Shown: positions 1-8,783, numbered from the stretch's first letter. The stretch: DNA of 64,000 bases from Bradyrhizobium sp. 186 (GCF_023101685.1 NZ_CP082164.1:7874001-7938000), one strand, 5' to 3'. The notes: generated by a model from the sequence alone, not told the origin. Program-made: numbers and translations.

Positions 1-458
1 ACCACGGCGCCGTCGGCGCGCCGCACCGTGCCGCCGGCGACCACCACCTCGATGCGGGGATGGCGGTAGAGCAGCATGGCCACGTTGAGATTGTTGGTGA
101 TGACGAGGAGGTCCTCGTGCGAGGTGAGCGCGCTCGCGACCTCCTCCGTCGTGGTGCCGATATTGATGAACAGCGAGCAGCCGTTCGGGATCAGCGAGGC
201 AGCGGCGGCGCCGATCGCCTTCTTCTCGTCGGCGGCGACGAAGCGCCGCGCCTCATAGGCGAGGTTTTCCACGCCGGAGGCGATGATGGCGCCGCCATGG
301 ATGCGGGTCAGCGAGCGGCGCTCGCAGAGATCGTTGAGATCCTTGCGGATGGTCTGGGCCGAGACCTCGAACCGGCGCGCGAGCTCTTCGACCATCACCC
401 GGCCGGAGGCGCGCGCGATGTTGAGGATTTCGGCTTGGCGATGGGTCAGTCCGGTCAC
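1..458 (-). CDS. DeoR/GlpR-family transcriptional regulator (C-terminus beyond window)
   Basis: The reading frame starts at a GTG (456-458) preceded by a GAGG ribosome site and runs off the left edge, so about 152 residues are visible. The N-terminus is a DeoR winged helix (HRQAEILNIARASGRVMVEE, then a recognition region around VSAQTIRKDLNDLCERR). The start of the sugar-phosphate effector domain follows (SLFINIGTTTEEVA and VVVAGGTVRR). DeoR regulators usually repress sugar-catabolism operons and respond to a phosphosugar. It lies 90 bp behind the HAD phosphatase gene on the same strand, so a shared phosphosugar theme is plausible. The specific ligand cannot be told. Confidence 0.85.
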   Translation of the reverse strand, partial: MTGLTHRQAEILNIARASGRVMVEELARRFEVSAQTIRKDLNDLCERRSLTRIHGGAIIASGVENLAYEARRFVAADEKKAIGAAAASLIPNGCSLFINIGTTTEEVASALTSHEDLLVITNNLNVAMLLYRHPRIEVVVAGGTVRRADGAV

Positions 459-548
459 GGCGAGTGCCTCAAATCAGGAAGACGCATGGTGCGGCGGTTC
501 GCGCCATCGGTCAATGCAAGAGCCGATCACGGTTAATGGACCAGGTCC

Positions 549-1211
549 TCACCACGCCATGGCGGTGGCGAGGCGCGCGAGCAGGTCCGGATCGTCATAA
601 GCGCTCGCGGAAGCGATCGCGCCGGCACCAACAAGATCGGCGTGGGCAAGGGTCGTGCGCATGCCAATAGTCGGAATGCCGGCCGCCGCGGCTGATTGCA
701 CGCCGGAGCGCGAGTCCTCGAAGGCAATCGAGGCTGCCGCGCTGGCGCCGACGAAGCGCAGCCCTTCCTGATAGGGCAGCGGGTGCGGCTTGCCGTGCGG
801 CAGCTCGTCGCCGATCACGATCGCCTTGAAACGATGCGTGATGCCGAGGCCCGACAGCAGCAGCTCGGCGTTCAAACGCGGCGCGTTGGTGACCGCGGCC
901 ATGGGAATGCCGGCCGCATCCGCGCGGTCGAGCAGCGCCAGCAAGCCCGGCAGCGGCTCGATCCGGCCAGCGACCAAATTGCGAAAAGTCTCTTCCTTCT
1001 CGTCCATGACGGCCGCGCGGGATTCCGGCGATTCCGCCGGCAGAAATCGCGCCCCGATCGACGCATTGGAAAAGCCCTGTATCTCCCTCTTGAAACGCGC
1101 ATCATCGACCACATGACCGCGCGGTCCAAACACCCGGTTGAAAGCCTCGCGGTGAAGAGCATCGGTATCGGCCAGCGTGCCGTCGATGTCGAACAGCAAT
1201 GCCTTGCCCAT
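549..1211 (-). CDS. HAD-superfamily hydrolase (phosphoglycolate/beta-phosphoglucomutase-like)
   Basis: A protein of about 220 residues with the four HAD motifs. Motif I is LLFDIDGTLADTD with the two catalytic Asp. Motif II is around AAVTNAPR. The lysine of motif III lies in GKPHPLPY, and motif IV is AFEDSRSGVQSA. The insertion between motifs I and II is an alpha-helical C1 cap, typical of small phosphosugar phosphatases. An ATG eight codons upstream (1235) is also possible, but the chosen ATG has a GGGCAGGG site in front and starts right at the fold. It is followed on the same strand by the DeoR regulator. The substrate is unknown. Confidence 0.85.
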   Translation of the reverse strand: MGKALLFDIDGTLADTDALHREAFNRVFGPRGHVVDDARFKREIQGFSNASIGARFLPAESPESRAAVMDEKEETFRNLVAGRIEPLPGLLALLDRADAAGIPMAAVTNAPRLNAELLLSGLGITHRFKAIVIGDELPHGKPHPLPYQEGLRFVGASAAASIAFEDSRSGVQSAAAAGIPTIGMRTTLAHADLVGAGAIASASAYDDPDLLARLATAMAW

Positions 1212-1389
1212 CGCCCTGCCCTTGGCTTCGATCATTTCCGTACTTTCCCAAATGCGTGCTGCATCAATGCGCGAGACGTATCAATACGGCATCGATCGCG
1301 CAATAACGCATGCACATGCCGATGACGTGACGCTCGACAAAGTCGCGCGCGGCTGCAACACTCGGCGCAAGATCAAAAAGGAGGAAACG

Positions 1390-1854
1390 ATGATCAACCG
1401 ACGCGACCTGGCTCTCTCAAGCCTGGCTCTCTCGACTCTTGCCGTCTCGGCGCTTGCTTTGACGGCCCCGGCACTGGCAGCCTCTGCGGACGAACAGGCC
1501 GTGGCGAAAAAAGTCGAGGCCTTCCGCCTGGCTCAGATCGCGGCCGATCCCAAGGCGCTCGGCGCGCTCTGCGCCGACGAGGTGAGCTACAGCCATTCCA
1601 GCGGCAAGGTCGAGGACAAGGCGACCTTCATCACCAACGCCACCGACGGCAAATCGAAATTCTTGTCGATCGAATATCAGGACCCGACCATCAAGGTCGT
1701 CGGCCCCGCCGCGATCGTGCGTTTCCACTGGGTCGCGGAACAGGAAATGGCAGCCGATGGGAAAAAAGTGCCGACCAACCTTCACATCCTGATGAACTGG
1801 CAGAAGCAGGGCGACGACTGGAAGCTGCTCTCGCGCGCGGCGACGAAGTTGTGA
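1390..1854 (+). CDS. Secreted SnoaL-like/NTF2-fold protein
   Basis: 154 residues. The ATG is preceded by a strong AAGGAGG ribosome site (1378-1384). Residues 1-30 form a signal peptide with a twin-arginine-like start (MINRRDLALSS) and a long Ala/Leu core ending in ALAASA, so export by Tat or Sec is likely. The rest matches the nuclear transport factor 2/SnoaL-like fold (DUF4440 type): an N-terminal helix (AVAKKVEAFRLAQIAAD), then alternating strands ending in WKLLSRAATKL. Such proteins bind small hydrophobic ligands or are enzymes; no catalytic residue can be assigned. It stands alone, downstream of a divergent HAD gene. Confidence 0.8.
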   Translation: MINRRDLALSSLALSTLAVSALALTAPALAASADEQAVAKKVEAFRLAQIAADPKALGALCADEVSYSHSSGKVEDKATFITNATDGKSKFLSIEYQDPTIKVVGPAAIVRFHWVAEQEMAADGKKVPTNLHILMNWQKQGDDWKLLSRAATKL

Positions 1855-1862
1855 TCACGGCT

Positions 1863-2030
1863 CTTCCCCTCTCCCCTTGTGGGCCCCTTGTGGGAGAGGG
1901 TGCCTCGCGAAGCGAGGCGGGTGAGGGGTCTCTCTCCGCGCGTGAATCTCTTCCCTTGAGTTTGCGGGGGCAACCCCTCATCCGGCGCTTCGCGCCACCT
2001 TCTCCCACAAGGGGAGAAGGGAGGGCAGCT
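1863..2030. repeat. Palindromic intergenic repeat pair (CTTCTCCC/GGGAGAAGG type)
   Basis: Two inverted arms face each other. The left arm has CCCTCTCCCCTTGTGGG followed by GCGAAGCGAGGCGGGTGAGGGG. The right arm has CCCCTCATCCGGCGCTTCGC followed by TCTCCCACAAGGGGAGAAGG. This is a common type of dispersed extragenic palindrome in Bradyrhizobium-like genomes and could fold into a long hairpin after the SnoaL gene. Confidence 0.75.
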
Positions 2031-2043
2031 GTGTTCGTGACGA

Positions 2044-2078
2044 GAGATTCCGAACCGCGCTACGCGCGCTCCGGAATG
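2044..2078. repeat. Short extragenic palindrome
   Basis: ATTCCG and CGGAAT arms flank a CGCGCTACGCGCGC core, directly after the longer palindromic repeat. It resembles the REP-like units seen elsewhere in this window. Confidence 0.5.
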
Positions 2079-2091
2079 GCAGGTGAGCCGA

Positions 2092-2286
2092 CTACGCCGC
2101 TTCCGTCACATCACCGTTAACCAGCTTGCGCGCGGCGCGCTCGGCTTCGCGGGCGTTGCGGAAGAGCTGGCCTTCGAGGCGGTTGAAGCGGCGGGACGAG
2201 GCGAAGAAGCAGTAGTAGCCTCCCTGGGAACGAACGACAATACCTGCGGTCTGCGAATTGACTTCGATGATGTAGCTGTCCGGCAT
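2092..2286 (-). CDS. Small conserved-looking hypothetical protein with a stress-type promoter
   Basis: A 64-residue protein beginning MPDSYIIEVNSQTAG and ending KLVNGDVTEAA. It is strand-rich at first (YIIEV, GIVVRSQGGYYCFFAS), then has a basic, Arg/Ala-rich helix (LFRNAREAERAARKL), which gives it the look of a small DUF1508-like or nucleic-acid-associated fold. No family is claimed. An upstream ATG at 2313 is rejected because it would sit on the -10 element of the promoter. The chosen ATG has GAGGAAT about nine bases before it. The EcfG-type promoter at 2316-2340 puts the transcript start roughly 20 bases upstream of the ATG. Confidence 0.7.
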   Translation of the reverse strand: MPDSYIIEVNSQTAGIVVRSQGGYYCFFASSRRFNRLEGQLFRNAREAERAARKLVNGDVTEAA

Positions 2287-2315
2287 GGTCCGTGGATTCC
2301 TCAGTGCGGGCAAAT

Positions 2316-2340
2316 AACGGCATCCCTACCCAAAGGTTCC
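2316..2340 (-). promoter_or_regulatory. EcfG-type general stress promoter
   Basis: On the minus strand the sequence reads GGAAC (2340-2336), 16 bases, then CGTT (2319-2316). This matches the established alphaproteobacterial EcfG consensus GGAAC-N16/17-CGTT exactly. It lies 29 bases before the ATG of the 64-residue gene. Confidence 0.8.
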
Positions 2341-2477
2341 TTGGATAAATCAGCCGGTTTCCACCCCGAATCGACGGGCAATTGAGTACGCCGGGACCTC
2401 ATCCGTTTTATGACTTGATCTTGGCGAAGACGCGACGGCTGCGGACGCAACGCCGCGCGGTCATGCGCCGCGCGCAA

Positions 2478-2888
2478 TTAGGTCGCGATCCGCGTATCGG
2501 TCTGGCTGATCGCCTGCGGACGGCCGTGGTCGTCGATCGAGACGTAGGTGAAATTGCCGTCGGTGACGAGGAACGGATGCGCTTCCCTGCGCCGCAATGC
2601 CCAGGCTTCGAGATGCACGGTGAGCGAGGTGCGCCCCACACGCACGAGGTTGGCGTAGACCGAGACGAGATCGCCGACATAGACGGCCTTGCGAAAATTC
2701 ATCGCCTCGATCGCGACCGTCACGGTGCGCGACTTCGCGACCTTCGAGGCGAACACGCCGCCGCCGACATCCATCTGGCTGAGCAGCCAGCCGCCGAAGA
2801 TGTCGCCGTTCGCATTGGTATCGGCCGGCATCGCCAGCGTGCGGATGCAGAGATCGCCGCTTGGCCCGGTGTCGCCCTTTTCAGTCAT
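2478..2888 (-). CDS. Acyl-CoA thioesterase, YciA-type hotdog fold
   Basis: 136 residues. It hydrolyses acyl-CoA to free acid and CoA in the cytoplasm. The hotdog-fold motifs are visible: the N-terminal MPADTNANGDIFGGWLLSQM, with the Asn/Asp region and Gly pair that define YciA-like enzymes, then AIEAMNFRKAVYVGDLVSVY and the strand VEAWALRRRE-like region before VTDGNFTYVSID. The ATG at 2886-2888 is chosen over an upstream ATG at 3002 because the extra 38 residues would overlap the FadB-like gene and look unlike the family. It follows the FadB-like gene by 7 bp on the same strand and may be the last gene of the beta-oxidation operon, releasing CoA. Confidence 0.88.
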   Translation of the reverse strand: MTEKGDTGPSGDLCIRTLAMPADTNANGDIFGGWLLSQMDVGGGVFASKVAKSRTVTVAIEAMNFRKAVYVGDLVSVYANLVRVGRTSLTVHLEAWALRRREAHPFLVTDGNFTYVSIDDHGRPQAISQTDTRIAT

Positions 2889-2895
2889 TTGCCTC

Positions 2896-4992
2896 TCACT
2901 TGAAATTATTCCAGCCTGGATCGGGCGCGAACCGGCCGCCGAATCGTTCGGCCAGTGTGCGCAGGGCAGCGACGGTGTTCTCCACCCCACGTGTGCGCGC
3001 ATAGTTCAGCGGGCCGCCACGGAACGGCGCGTAGCCGGTGCCGAAAATCATGGCGCCGTCGACCGCATCGGGATCGTCAACGATGCCTTCCCGAAGAGCC
3101 GCGACGCAGACGTTGGACATCGGCAAGATCAGCCGGTCGATCATCTGATCGGTAACGCGCGGTCCGGTTTCCGGCAGTGGCGCCTTCTCCGCCTTGCCAT
3201 CCTTCCAGACATAAAAGCCTTTGCCGGTCTTGCGACCGAGCTCACCCTTGGCGACTTTGTCGCGCAGCCAGGCCGGCGTCGGCGGCAGCAGATCGCCGAA
3301 CCTGGTGCGCAGCATGTCCCCGACGTCGAGGCAAATATCGAGCCCGACCTGATCGGCAAGCTCGATCGGCCCCATCGGCATGCCGAACTGTTCGGCCGCC
3401 GCGTCGATCAACCGCTGGTCCGTCTTCTCGTCCAGCATCACCATCGCCTCCAGCATGTAGGGCGTCAGCGCGCGGTTGACGAGGAAGCCGGGCGAACTCT
3501 TCACGGACAGCGGCAGGCGGTCGATCGCGCCGACGAAGGCGAGCGCCTCCTTCAGCACCTGCGGATCGTTTCCGTCATGGTTGACGACCTCGACCAGTTG
3601 CAGCCGCGACACCGGATTGAAGAAGTGCAGGCCGACCAGCCGCTCCGGCCGCGCCAGCGTCGTGCGCAAATCCTGGAGCGGAATGCTCGAGGTGTTGGTC
3701 GCCAGAATCGCGCCCGGTTTCATCTTCGGCTCGAGACCGGCATAGACCTTCTGCTTCAGCTCGAGCTTTTCCGGCACCGCCTCGATGATGAGATCGGCAT
3801 TGCCAACGCCTTCGCCGTCCATGTCGGGGATGAGGCGATCGAGTGCGTCACGGACATCGGTAGGTTTTCGGATGATCTTGCCGTAGAGCTCAGCCGCGCG
3901 TTTCACTGCACCCGCGATCGGCTCCGGCTTCATGTCGGCGAGCGAGACGCGCAGCCCCTGCCCTGCGCACCACGCCGCGATGTCGCCGCCCATGGCGCCG
4001 GCGCCGATGACGTGAACCTGCTTGACCGTGTTGCCGCTGCCCGCGGCCTTCTTCATCTGCTCGCGCAGGAAGAACACGCGGATCAAGTTCTGCGCGGTCG
4101 GCGTCACCATCAGTTTTGCGAACGACGCCTGCTCGGCCCTGAGCATCGCGGCCTTGCTGCCGCCATGGGTCTCCCAGAGATCGATCAGCGCGTAAGGCGC
4201 GGGATAATGCTCGCGCGATGCGGCTTTCGCCGCCTCCGAGCGCATGCGCTTGGCGAGGAGCCCCCGCACCGGTCCGAAGTAGGCTGCGCGGGTAAGAAAC
4301 CCCGGCCGAGCCCGCTTCAGCCGGCCGAACAGCGCATCCTTCACCGCGTTCTGGACGTGCCGCTCCTGCGTCACGGTATCGACAAGGCCGAGCGATTTGG
4401 CGCGGCGCGCATCGATGGTGCGGCCGGTCAGCATCAGCGCCATCGACTGGGTCGGATTGACCAGTGCAGTAAAGCGCGCGGTGCCGCCGAGACCGGGATG
4501 CAGGCCCAGCATCACCTCCGGGAAGCCGAAACGCGCGCCGTCGATGGCGATGCGCGACTGACAGGCGAGCGCGACCTCAAGGCCGCCGCCGAGACAAAAC
4601 CCGTGAATAACCGCGACCGTCGGCAGTCGCAACGCCTCCAGATGATCGACTACGGCATGCGCGGCGCGGATGCGTGTTTCCACCATCGCGGGATCGCTGA
4701 CGCCGCGGAATTCATTGACGTCGGCCCCGGCAATGAAGCCCGACGGTTTTGCCGAGCGGATCACGAGGCCGGCGGAGCGCTCGGTCTCGATCGCGGCGAG
4801 CACCGCATCGAACTCTTCCATCACGTCCGAAGACAGGGTGTTGGCGCTGGCATCGGCGCGGTCAAACAACAGCCAGGCGACGCCATCGGCGTCGCGCGTC
4901 AACTTGAAGTGGTGGTAAGGACTGTCAGCCGCGGGCTGAGGCCCAAGCGCCAGCACGCGGTCGCCAAGCGCTGTCATGATCTTCGAATCCAT
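2896..4992 (-). CDS. 3-hydroxyacyl-CoA dehydrogenase/enoyl-CoA hydratase, FadB/FadJ type
   Basis: 698 residues; a bifunctional beta-oxidation enzyme. The N-terminal crotonase domain has the oxyanion-hole stretch SGFIAGADVNEF, the glutamate in CLGGGLEVALA and a second in GFPEVMLGLHPG. The dehydrogenase half has a Rossmann motif VIGAGAMGGDIAAW near residue 335, ILATNTSSI and the catalytic His region GLHFFNPVSRLQLVEVV. A C-terminal 3HCDH repeat ends in KGFYVWKDG and GTGYAPFRGGPL. The start ATG lies 2 bp after the thiolase stop, so the two are translationally linked as the usual alpha/beta subunit pair of the trifunctional complex. It hydrates enoyl-CoA and oxidises 3-hydroxyacyl-CoA with NAD. 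Confidence 0.93.
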   Translation of the reverse strand: MDSKIMTALGDRVLALGPQPAADSPYHHFKLTRDADGVAWLLFDRADASANTLSSDVMEEFDAVLAAIETERSAGLVIRSAKPSGFIAGADVNEFRGVSDPAMVETRIRAAHAVVDHLEALRLPTVAVIHGFCLGGGLEVALACQSRIAIDGARFGFPEVMLGLHPGLGGTARFTALVNPTQSMALMLTGRTIDARRAKSLGLVDTVTQERHVQNAVKDALFGRLKRARPGFLTRAAYFGPVRGLLAKRMRSEAAKAASREHYPAPYALIDLWETHGGSKAAMLRAEQASFAKLMVTPTAQNLIRVFFLREQMKKAAGSGNTVKQVHVIGAGAMGGDIAAWCAGQGLRVSLADMKPEPIAGAVKRAAELYGKIIRKPTDVRDALDRLIPDMDGEGVGNADLIIEAVPEKLELKQKVYAGLEPKMKPGAILATNTSSIPLQDLRTTLARPERLVGLHFFNPVSRLQLVEVVNHDGNDPQVLKEALAFVGAIDRLPLSVKSSPGFLVNRALTPYMLEAMVMLDEKTDQRLIDAAAEQFGMPMGPIELADQVGLDICLDVGDMLRTRFGDLLPPTPAWLRDKVAKGELGRKTGKGFYVWKDGKAEKAPLPETGPRVTDQMIDRLILPMSNVCVAALREGIVDDPDAVDGAMIFGTGYAPFRGGPLNYARTRGVENTVAALRTLAERFGGRFAPDPGWNNFK

Positions 4993-4994
4993 AG

Positions 4995-6278
4995 TCACAC
5001 CGCCTCGATCAGCATGGCGCCGCCGAGTCCGCCCCCGATGCATTCGGTCGCAACCCCGCGCCGCGTGCCGAGCCGCTTCATCGCATTGACGAGATGCAGC
5101 ACGATGCGATTGCCGGAGGTGCCGACGGGATGGCCGAGCGAGATCGCGCCGCCGTCAACGTTGAGCCTGTCACGATCGATCTCGCCTGCGGCACCGTCGA
5201 GTCCGAGTATCTCGCGGCAGAATTTGTCGTCATTCCAGACTGCAAGGCAGCCGAGCACTTGCGTGGCGAAGGCTTCGTTCAGTTCCCAGGTCTCGACGTC
5301 CTTGATGGTGAGGTTGTTGCGCTTGAGCAGTGGCGTTGCGGACATCACCGGGCCGAGCCCCATGATGCTCGGATCGAGCGCAGCCCAGTTGCTGTCGACG
5401 ATAGCAGCCTTCGGTGTCAATCTGTGCTTGGCGACCGCTTCGTCGGAAGCGAGGATCACCCAAGAGGCACCATCGGTGATCTGCGAGGAATTGCCGGCGG
5501 TGACCTGGCCCCAGGGGCGCTCGAACACCGGCTTCAGTTTCGCGAGCGTCTCGGACGAAGAGTCCGGCCGCACGCCGTCATCATGGTCGAAGAACTTGCC
5601 GTCGCGGGAGAACGCGGTTTCGACCTCGCCCTTGAGATATCCTTCCGCCTGCGCGTGCGCAAGGCGACGATGGCTCTCGGCAGCGTAGGCATCAGACTGC
5701 GCGCGGGTGATGCCGAAGAGATGGCCGACAAGCTCCGCGGTCTGGCCCATGTTCAAGTCCGTGATGGGGTCGGTCAGCCCGCGCTCCAGCCCGATGATCG
5801 GCTTGAGATAGCCCGGCCGCAATTTGAAGGCAGCCGCTAACTTCGCCGCCATGCCCTTGGCGGTGGCAAGGCCAGCGAACCAGCGCACGCCGGAATTCGG
5901 CCAGACCAGCGGCGCGTGGCTCAAAGCCTCGGTGCCGCCGGCGAGGATCATGTCGGCATGGCCTTCGCGGATGTAGCGGTAGGCGGTATCGATCGATTGC
6001 ATACCGGAGCCGCAATTGATTTGCACCGTGAAGGCGACCATGTCCTCGCCCATTCCGAGCCTGAGCGCGGCGACGCGGGCCGGGTTCATCTCGTCCGCGA
6101 TCACGTTGACGCAGCCGAGGATGACCTGGTCGAAGGCGGCAGGCGCAAACGGCTGGCGCGCCAGCAGAGGCCGGCCGCATTGCACGGCGAGATCGACCGG
6201 TGTGAACGGGCCGGGCCCCGAGCGCGCCTTCAGAAACGGCGTCCGGCTGCCATCGACGATGAAAACCGGTCGTGCCAT
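4995..6278 (-). CDS. Acetyl-CoA C-acyltransferase (thiolase), FadA/FadI type
   Basis: 427 residues. It performs the last step of beta-oxidation, cleaving 3-ketoacyl-CoA. The nucleophilic Cys is in QINCGSGMQSID (near residue 89), the His in SLGHPVGTSGNRIV, and the second Cys in TECIGGGLGGAML at the C-terminus. The length suits the FadI/trifunctional-protein beta type. The ATG shares one base with the FadE stop (TGATG), and the stop is 2 bp from the next start, so this is the middle gene of a tight fadE-thiolase-fadB operon. Confidence 0.93.
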   Translation of the reverse strand: MARPVFIVDGSRTPFLKARSGPGPFTPVDLAVQCGRPLLARQPFAPAAFDQVILGCVNVIADEMNPARVAALRLGMGEDMVAFTVQINCGSGMQSIDTAYRYIREGHADMILAGGTEALSHAPLVWPNSGVRWFAGLATAKGMAAKLAAAFKLRPGYLKPIIGLERGLTDPITDLNMGQTAELVGHLFGITRAQSDAYAAESHRRLAHAQAEGYLKGEVETAFSRDGKFFDHDDGVRPDSSSETLAKLKPVFERPWGQVTAGNSSQITDGASWVILASDEAVAKHRLTPKAAIVDSNWAALDPSIMGLGPVMSATPLLKRNNLTIKDVETWELNEAFATQVLGCLAVWNDDKFCREILGLDGAAGEIDRDRLNVDGGAISLGHPVGTSGNRIVLHLVNAMKRLGTRRGVATECIGGGLGGAMLIEAV

Positions 6279-8545
6279 CAGCTCGCCGCCCTCTGTTCAC
6301 CGAGTTCCTGGAAGAACTGATGCACGCCGGCGGTTTTCTTGTAAATCGGCGACAGCGCCTCCGGCGCAAAATCGTCGACCTCGATTACTTTTGTGACAGC
6401 TTCGCGAGCCTCCGCAAGTTGCTCGCCTTCGGCCTGGGTGATCATGCCCTTGGCCACCGCGTCCTTCCAGTCACTTATGTGCGCCGCGCGCATGCGCTTG
6501 GCGATGGCATCGGTGCCTGCGACCAGCTTGAACGCACGCTCCAGCCGGGCAAAGCCGCCGTCATCGTCGACATAAGCGAGATCGGGCGCGAGGCGGTCGC
6601 GCGCGGCTGATGGCTCGAGCACGAGGCTTGCACATTGGTGCACGACGCGATCGCTTGGGCCGAGCACGCGGGCGCCGAAGGGCTGGACCACGAGCTTGAG
6701 GAAACCGGCGACGAAGCGGTTCGGCAGGTTGGCGAGGATCTCGGCCAGCCGGTTCTCGATGGTCCTGAAGCCCTTCGCCATGCACCATTCCAGCGCGGCA
6801 AAGTCCTCCTTCTGCCGGCCCTCGTCCTGCCAGCGCTTCAGCGCCGCCGAGAGCAGATAGAGCTCGGAGAGGATATCGCCGAAGCGCGCCGACAGCATCT
6901 CCTTGCGCTTGAGCGCGCCGCCGAGCGTGAGCAGCGCCATGTCGGCGCAGAGTGCAAACGCTGCCGAATAGCGCGAGAGCTGGCGATAGAATGGCGTCGC
7001 CTCGCCCGCGGCTGGCGCCGGCGCGAACACGCCAAAGGTCCAGCTTCGGCCGAACGCCCGGAACAGCGTCCGGAAGCTATGGCCGACATGTTTCCAGAAC
7101 GTCTTGTCGAAGGCGGTGAGCCCACGCTCGCGGTCGGCGTCGGCGAGCGCATTCATCTCCTGGAGCAAATAGGGGTGCGCGCGAATGGCGCCCTGCCCGA
7201 ACACGATGAGGTTGCGGGTCAGGATGTTGGCGCCTTCGACCGTGATGCCGACCGGACCGGCGCGGTGCAGATTGCCGAGATAGTTTTGCGGCCCGTCGAT
7301 CACGGCCTTGCCGCCATGGATGTCCATGGCATCGTCCACGGCGGTCCGCATCCGCTCGGTCGCGTGCAGCTTCATGATGCCGGAGATGACAGCGGGATGA
7401 ACGCCGGCGTTCAGTGCCGCGCAGGTCAGCCGCCGCGCCGCGTCGAGCTGATAGGCGGTTGCAACGATGCGTGCGAGCGGCTCCTCGACACCTTCGAACT
7501 TGGAGATCGAGATGCCGAACTGCTCGCGAATGCGGGCATAGGCGCCGGTGGTGCGGGCGGCATAGGCGGCTCCTGCGGCCGACAACGACGGCAGCGAAAT
7601 GCCGCGACCGGCGGCGAGCGCCGTCATCAGCATCTTCCAGCCCTGCCCCAGCCGCTCTTGACCGCCGATGACGTAGTCGAGCGGAATGAAGACGTCGCGA
7701 CCCCGGTTCGGACCGTTTTGAAACACCTGCATCGACGGCAGATGGCGCTGGCCGATCTCGACGCCGGGCAAGCTGGTCGGGATCAGCGCCACGCTGATGC
7801 CGAGCTCCTCCTCGTTGCCCACGAGATGATCGGGATCATAGGCCTTGAAGGCGAGGCCGAGCAGCGTCGCGACGGGACCGAGCGTGATATAGCGCTTGTG
7901 CCAGTTGAGTCTTAAGCCCAGCACCTCGCGGCCCTCGAGGATGCCCTTGCAGATGATGCCGGTGTCAACCATCGAGGCGGCATCCGAGCCGGCTTCCGGG
8001 CTGGTGAGACCAAAGCAGGGGATATCGCGGCCGTCGGCCAGGCGCGGCAGCCACCGCTCCTGCTGCTCCCTCGTGCCGAAGCGCATCAGAAGCTCGCCGG
8101 GCCCGAGCGAGTTCGGCACCATCACCGTGACCGCGGCGGCGATCGAGCGGGTCGAGATCTTGCGCACGACTTCCGAATGCGCATAGGGCGAGAAGCCGAG
8201 GCCGCCAAATTCCTTCGGAATGATCATGCCGAAGAATTTCTCGCGCTTGACGAAGGCCCAGACGTCCTGCGGCAGGTCGCGCCATTCCCAGAAAATCTTC
8301 CACTCGTCCAGCATGGCGCAGAGCTCGTCGACGGGACCGTTGAGGAAGGCCCGCTCCTCATCGGTCAAAGTCGCTGGCGCGATGCCCAGCAATTTCGACC
8401 AGTCGGGATTGCCGGTGAAGAGATCGGCGTCCCACCAGACGTCACCGGCCTCCAGCGCCTCGCGCTCGGTGCCGGACATCGCCGGCAACACGCCGCGCGC
8501 CCAGGAGAAGATCGGCTTGGTGATAGTGTCGCGGCGGAAGCTCAT
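6278..8545 (-). CDS. Acyl-CoA dehydrogenase, FadE type
   Basis: 755 residues, far longer than the usual 380-residue acyl-CoA dehydrogenase and matching the FadE family, with a C-terminal extension (DUF1974 type). The flavoenzyme core has FGMIIPKEFGGLGFS, CFGLTSPEAGSDAASM (FAD/substrate binding) and GRGISLPSLSAAGA, with HATERMRTAVDDAMDIHGGK further on. It oxidises acyl-CoA to enoyl-CoA. The ATG at 8543-8545 has GAGGTCAGCC directly before it; an in-frame ATG four codons earlier is less well placed. First gene of the beta-oxidation operon; a candidate stress promoter lies about 120 bases upstream. Confidence 0.93.
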   Translation of the reverse strand: MSFRRDTITKPIFSWARGVLPAMSGTEREALEAGDVWWDADLFTGNPDWSKLLGIAPATLTDEERAFLNGPVDELCAMLDEWKIFWEWRDLPQDVWAFVKREKFFGMIIPKEFGGLGFSPYAHSEVVRKISTRSIAAAVTVMVPNSLGPGELLMRFGTREQQERWLPRLADGRDIPCFGLTSPEAGSDAASMVDTGIICKGILEGREVLGLRLNWHKRYITLGPVATLLGLAFKAYDPDHLVGNEEELGISVALIPTSLPGVEIGQRHLPSMQVFQNGPNRGRDVFIPLDYVIGGQERLGQGWKMLMTALAAGRGISLPSLSAAGAAYAARTTGAYARIREQFGISISKFEGVEEPLARIVATAYQLDAARRLTCAALNAGVHPAVISGIMKLHATERMRTAVDDAMDIHGGKAVIDGPQNYLGNLHRAGPVGITVEGANILTRNLIVFGQGAIRAHPYLLQEMNALADADRERGLTAFDKTFWKHVGHSFRTLFRAFGRSWTFGVFAPAPAAGEATPFYRQLSRYSAAFALCADMALLTLGGALKRKEMLSARFGDILSELYLLSAALKRWQDEGRQKEDFAALEWCMAKGFRTIENRLAEILANLPNRFVAGFLKLVVQPFGARVLGPSDRVVHQCASLVLEPSAARDRLAPDLAYVDDDGGFARLERAFKLVAGTDAIAKRMRAAHISDWKDAVAKGMITQAEGEQLAEAREAVTKVIEVDDFAPEALSPIYKKTAGVHQFFQELGEQRAAS

Positions 8546-8662
8546 GGCTGACCTCATGCATCGGCGCGGATATCAGGCATTTTAGCGGAAAGTGGCGGAG
8601 ACTGGCGAACACTTCGCCCGCAAAAAGAAGCGAATTGACGCGGCCGCGCGGCCCCAGGTCAT

Positions 8663-8688
8663 AACGGCCGGGGTGCGGTGGCAGTTCC
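8663..8688 (-). promoter_or_regulatory. Candidate EcfG-type promoter upstream of the beta-oxidation operon
   Basis: On the minus strand: GGAAC (8688-8684), 17 bases, CGTT (8666-8663). The 17-base spacing is allowed in the consensus, but the site is about 118 bases from the fadE ATG and about one chance match of this pattern is expected in 64 kb counting both strands, so it is weaker than the three other sites. Confidence 0.4.
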
Positions 8689-8720
8689 GGGGGGGACGAG
8701 CGGACCGAATGCCTCACACC

Positions 8721-8758
8721 GTCATTCCGGGGCACGCGAAGCGTGGACCCGGAATGAC
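8721..8758. repeat. Extragenic palindrome
   Basis: GTCATTCCGGG and CCCGGAATGAC arms (one extra base in the loop side) around CACGCGAAGCGTG. A typical REP-like unit between the fadE leader and the flavin reductase gene. Confidence 0.65.
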
Positions 8759-8783
8759 GAAATCGAGCGAGCGGCATAGTGCC

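Noticed and set aside
1863..2030. Palindromic repeat as a terminator of the SnoaL gene
   Set aside because: It is long and has no T-run; it matches dispersed intergenic repeats better.
2689..5688. A 999-codon plus-strand open frame
   Set aside because: It runs antisense to the FadB-like and thiolase genes and reads as Arg/His/Asp-rich sequence without motifs, a normal shadow in GC-rich DNA.
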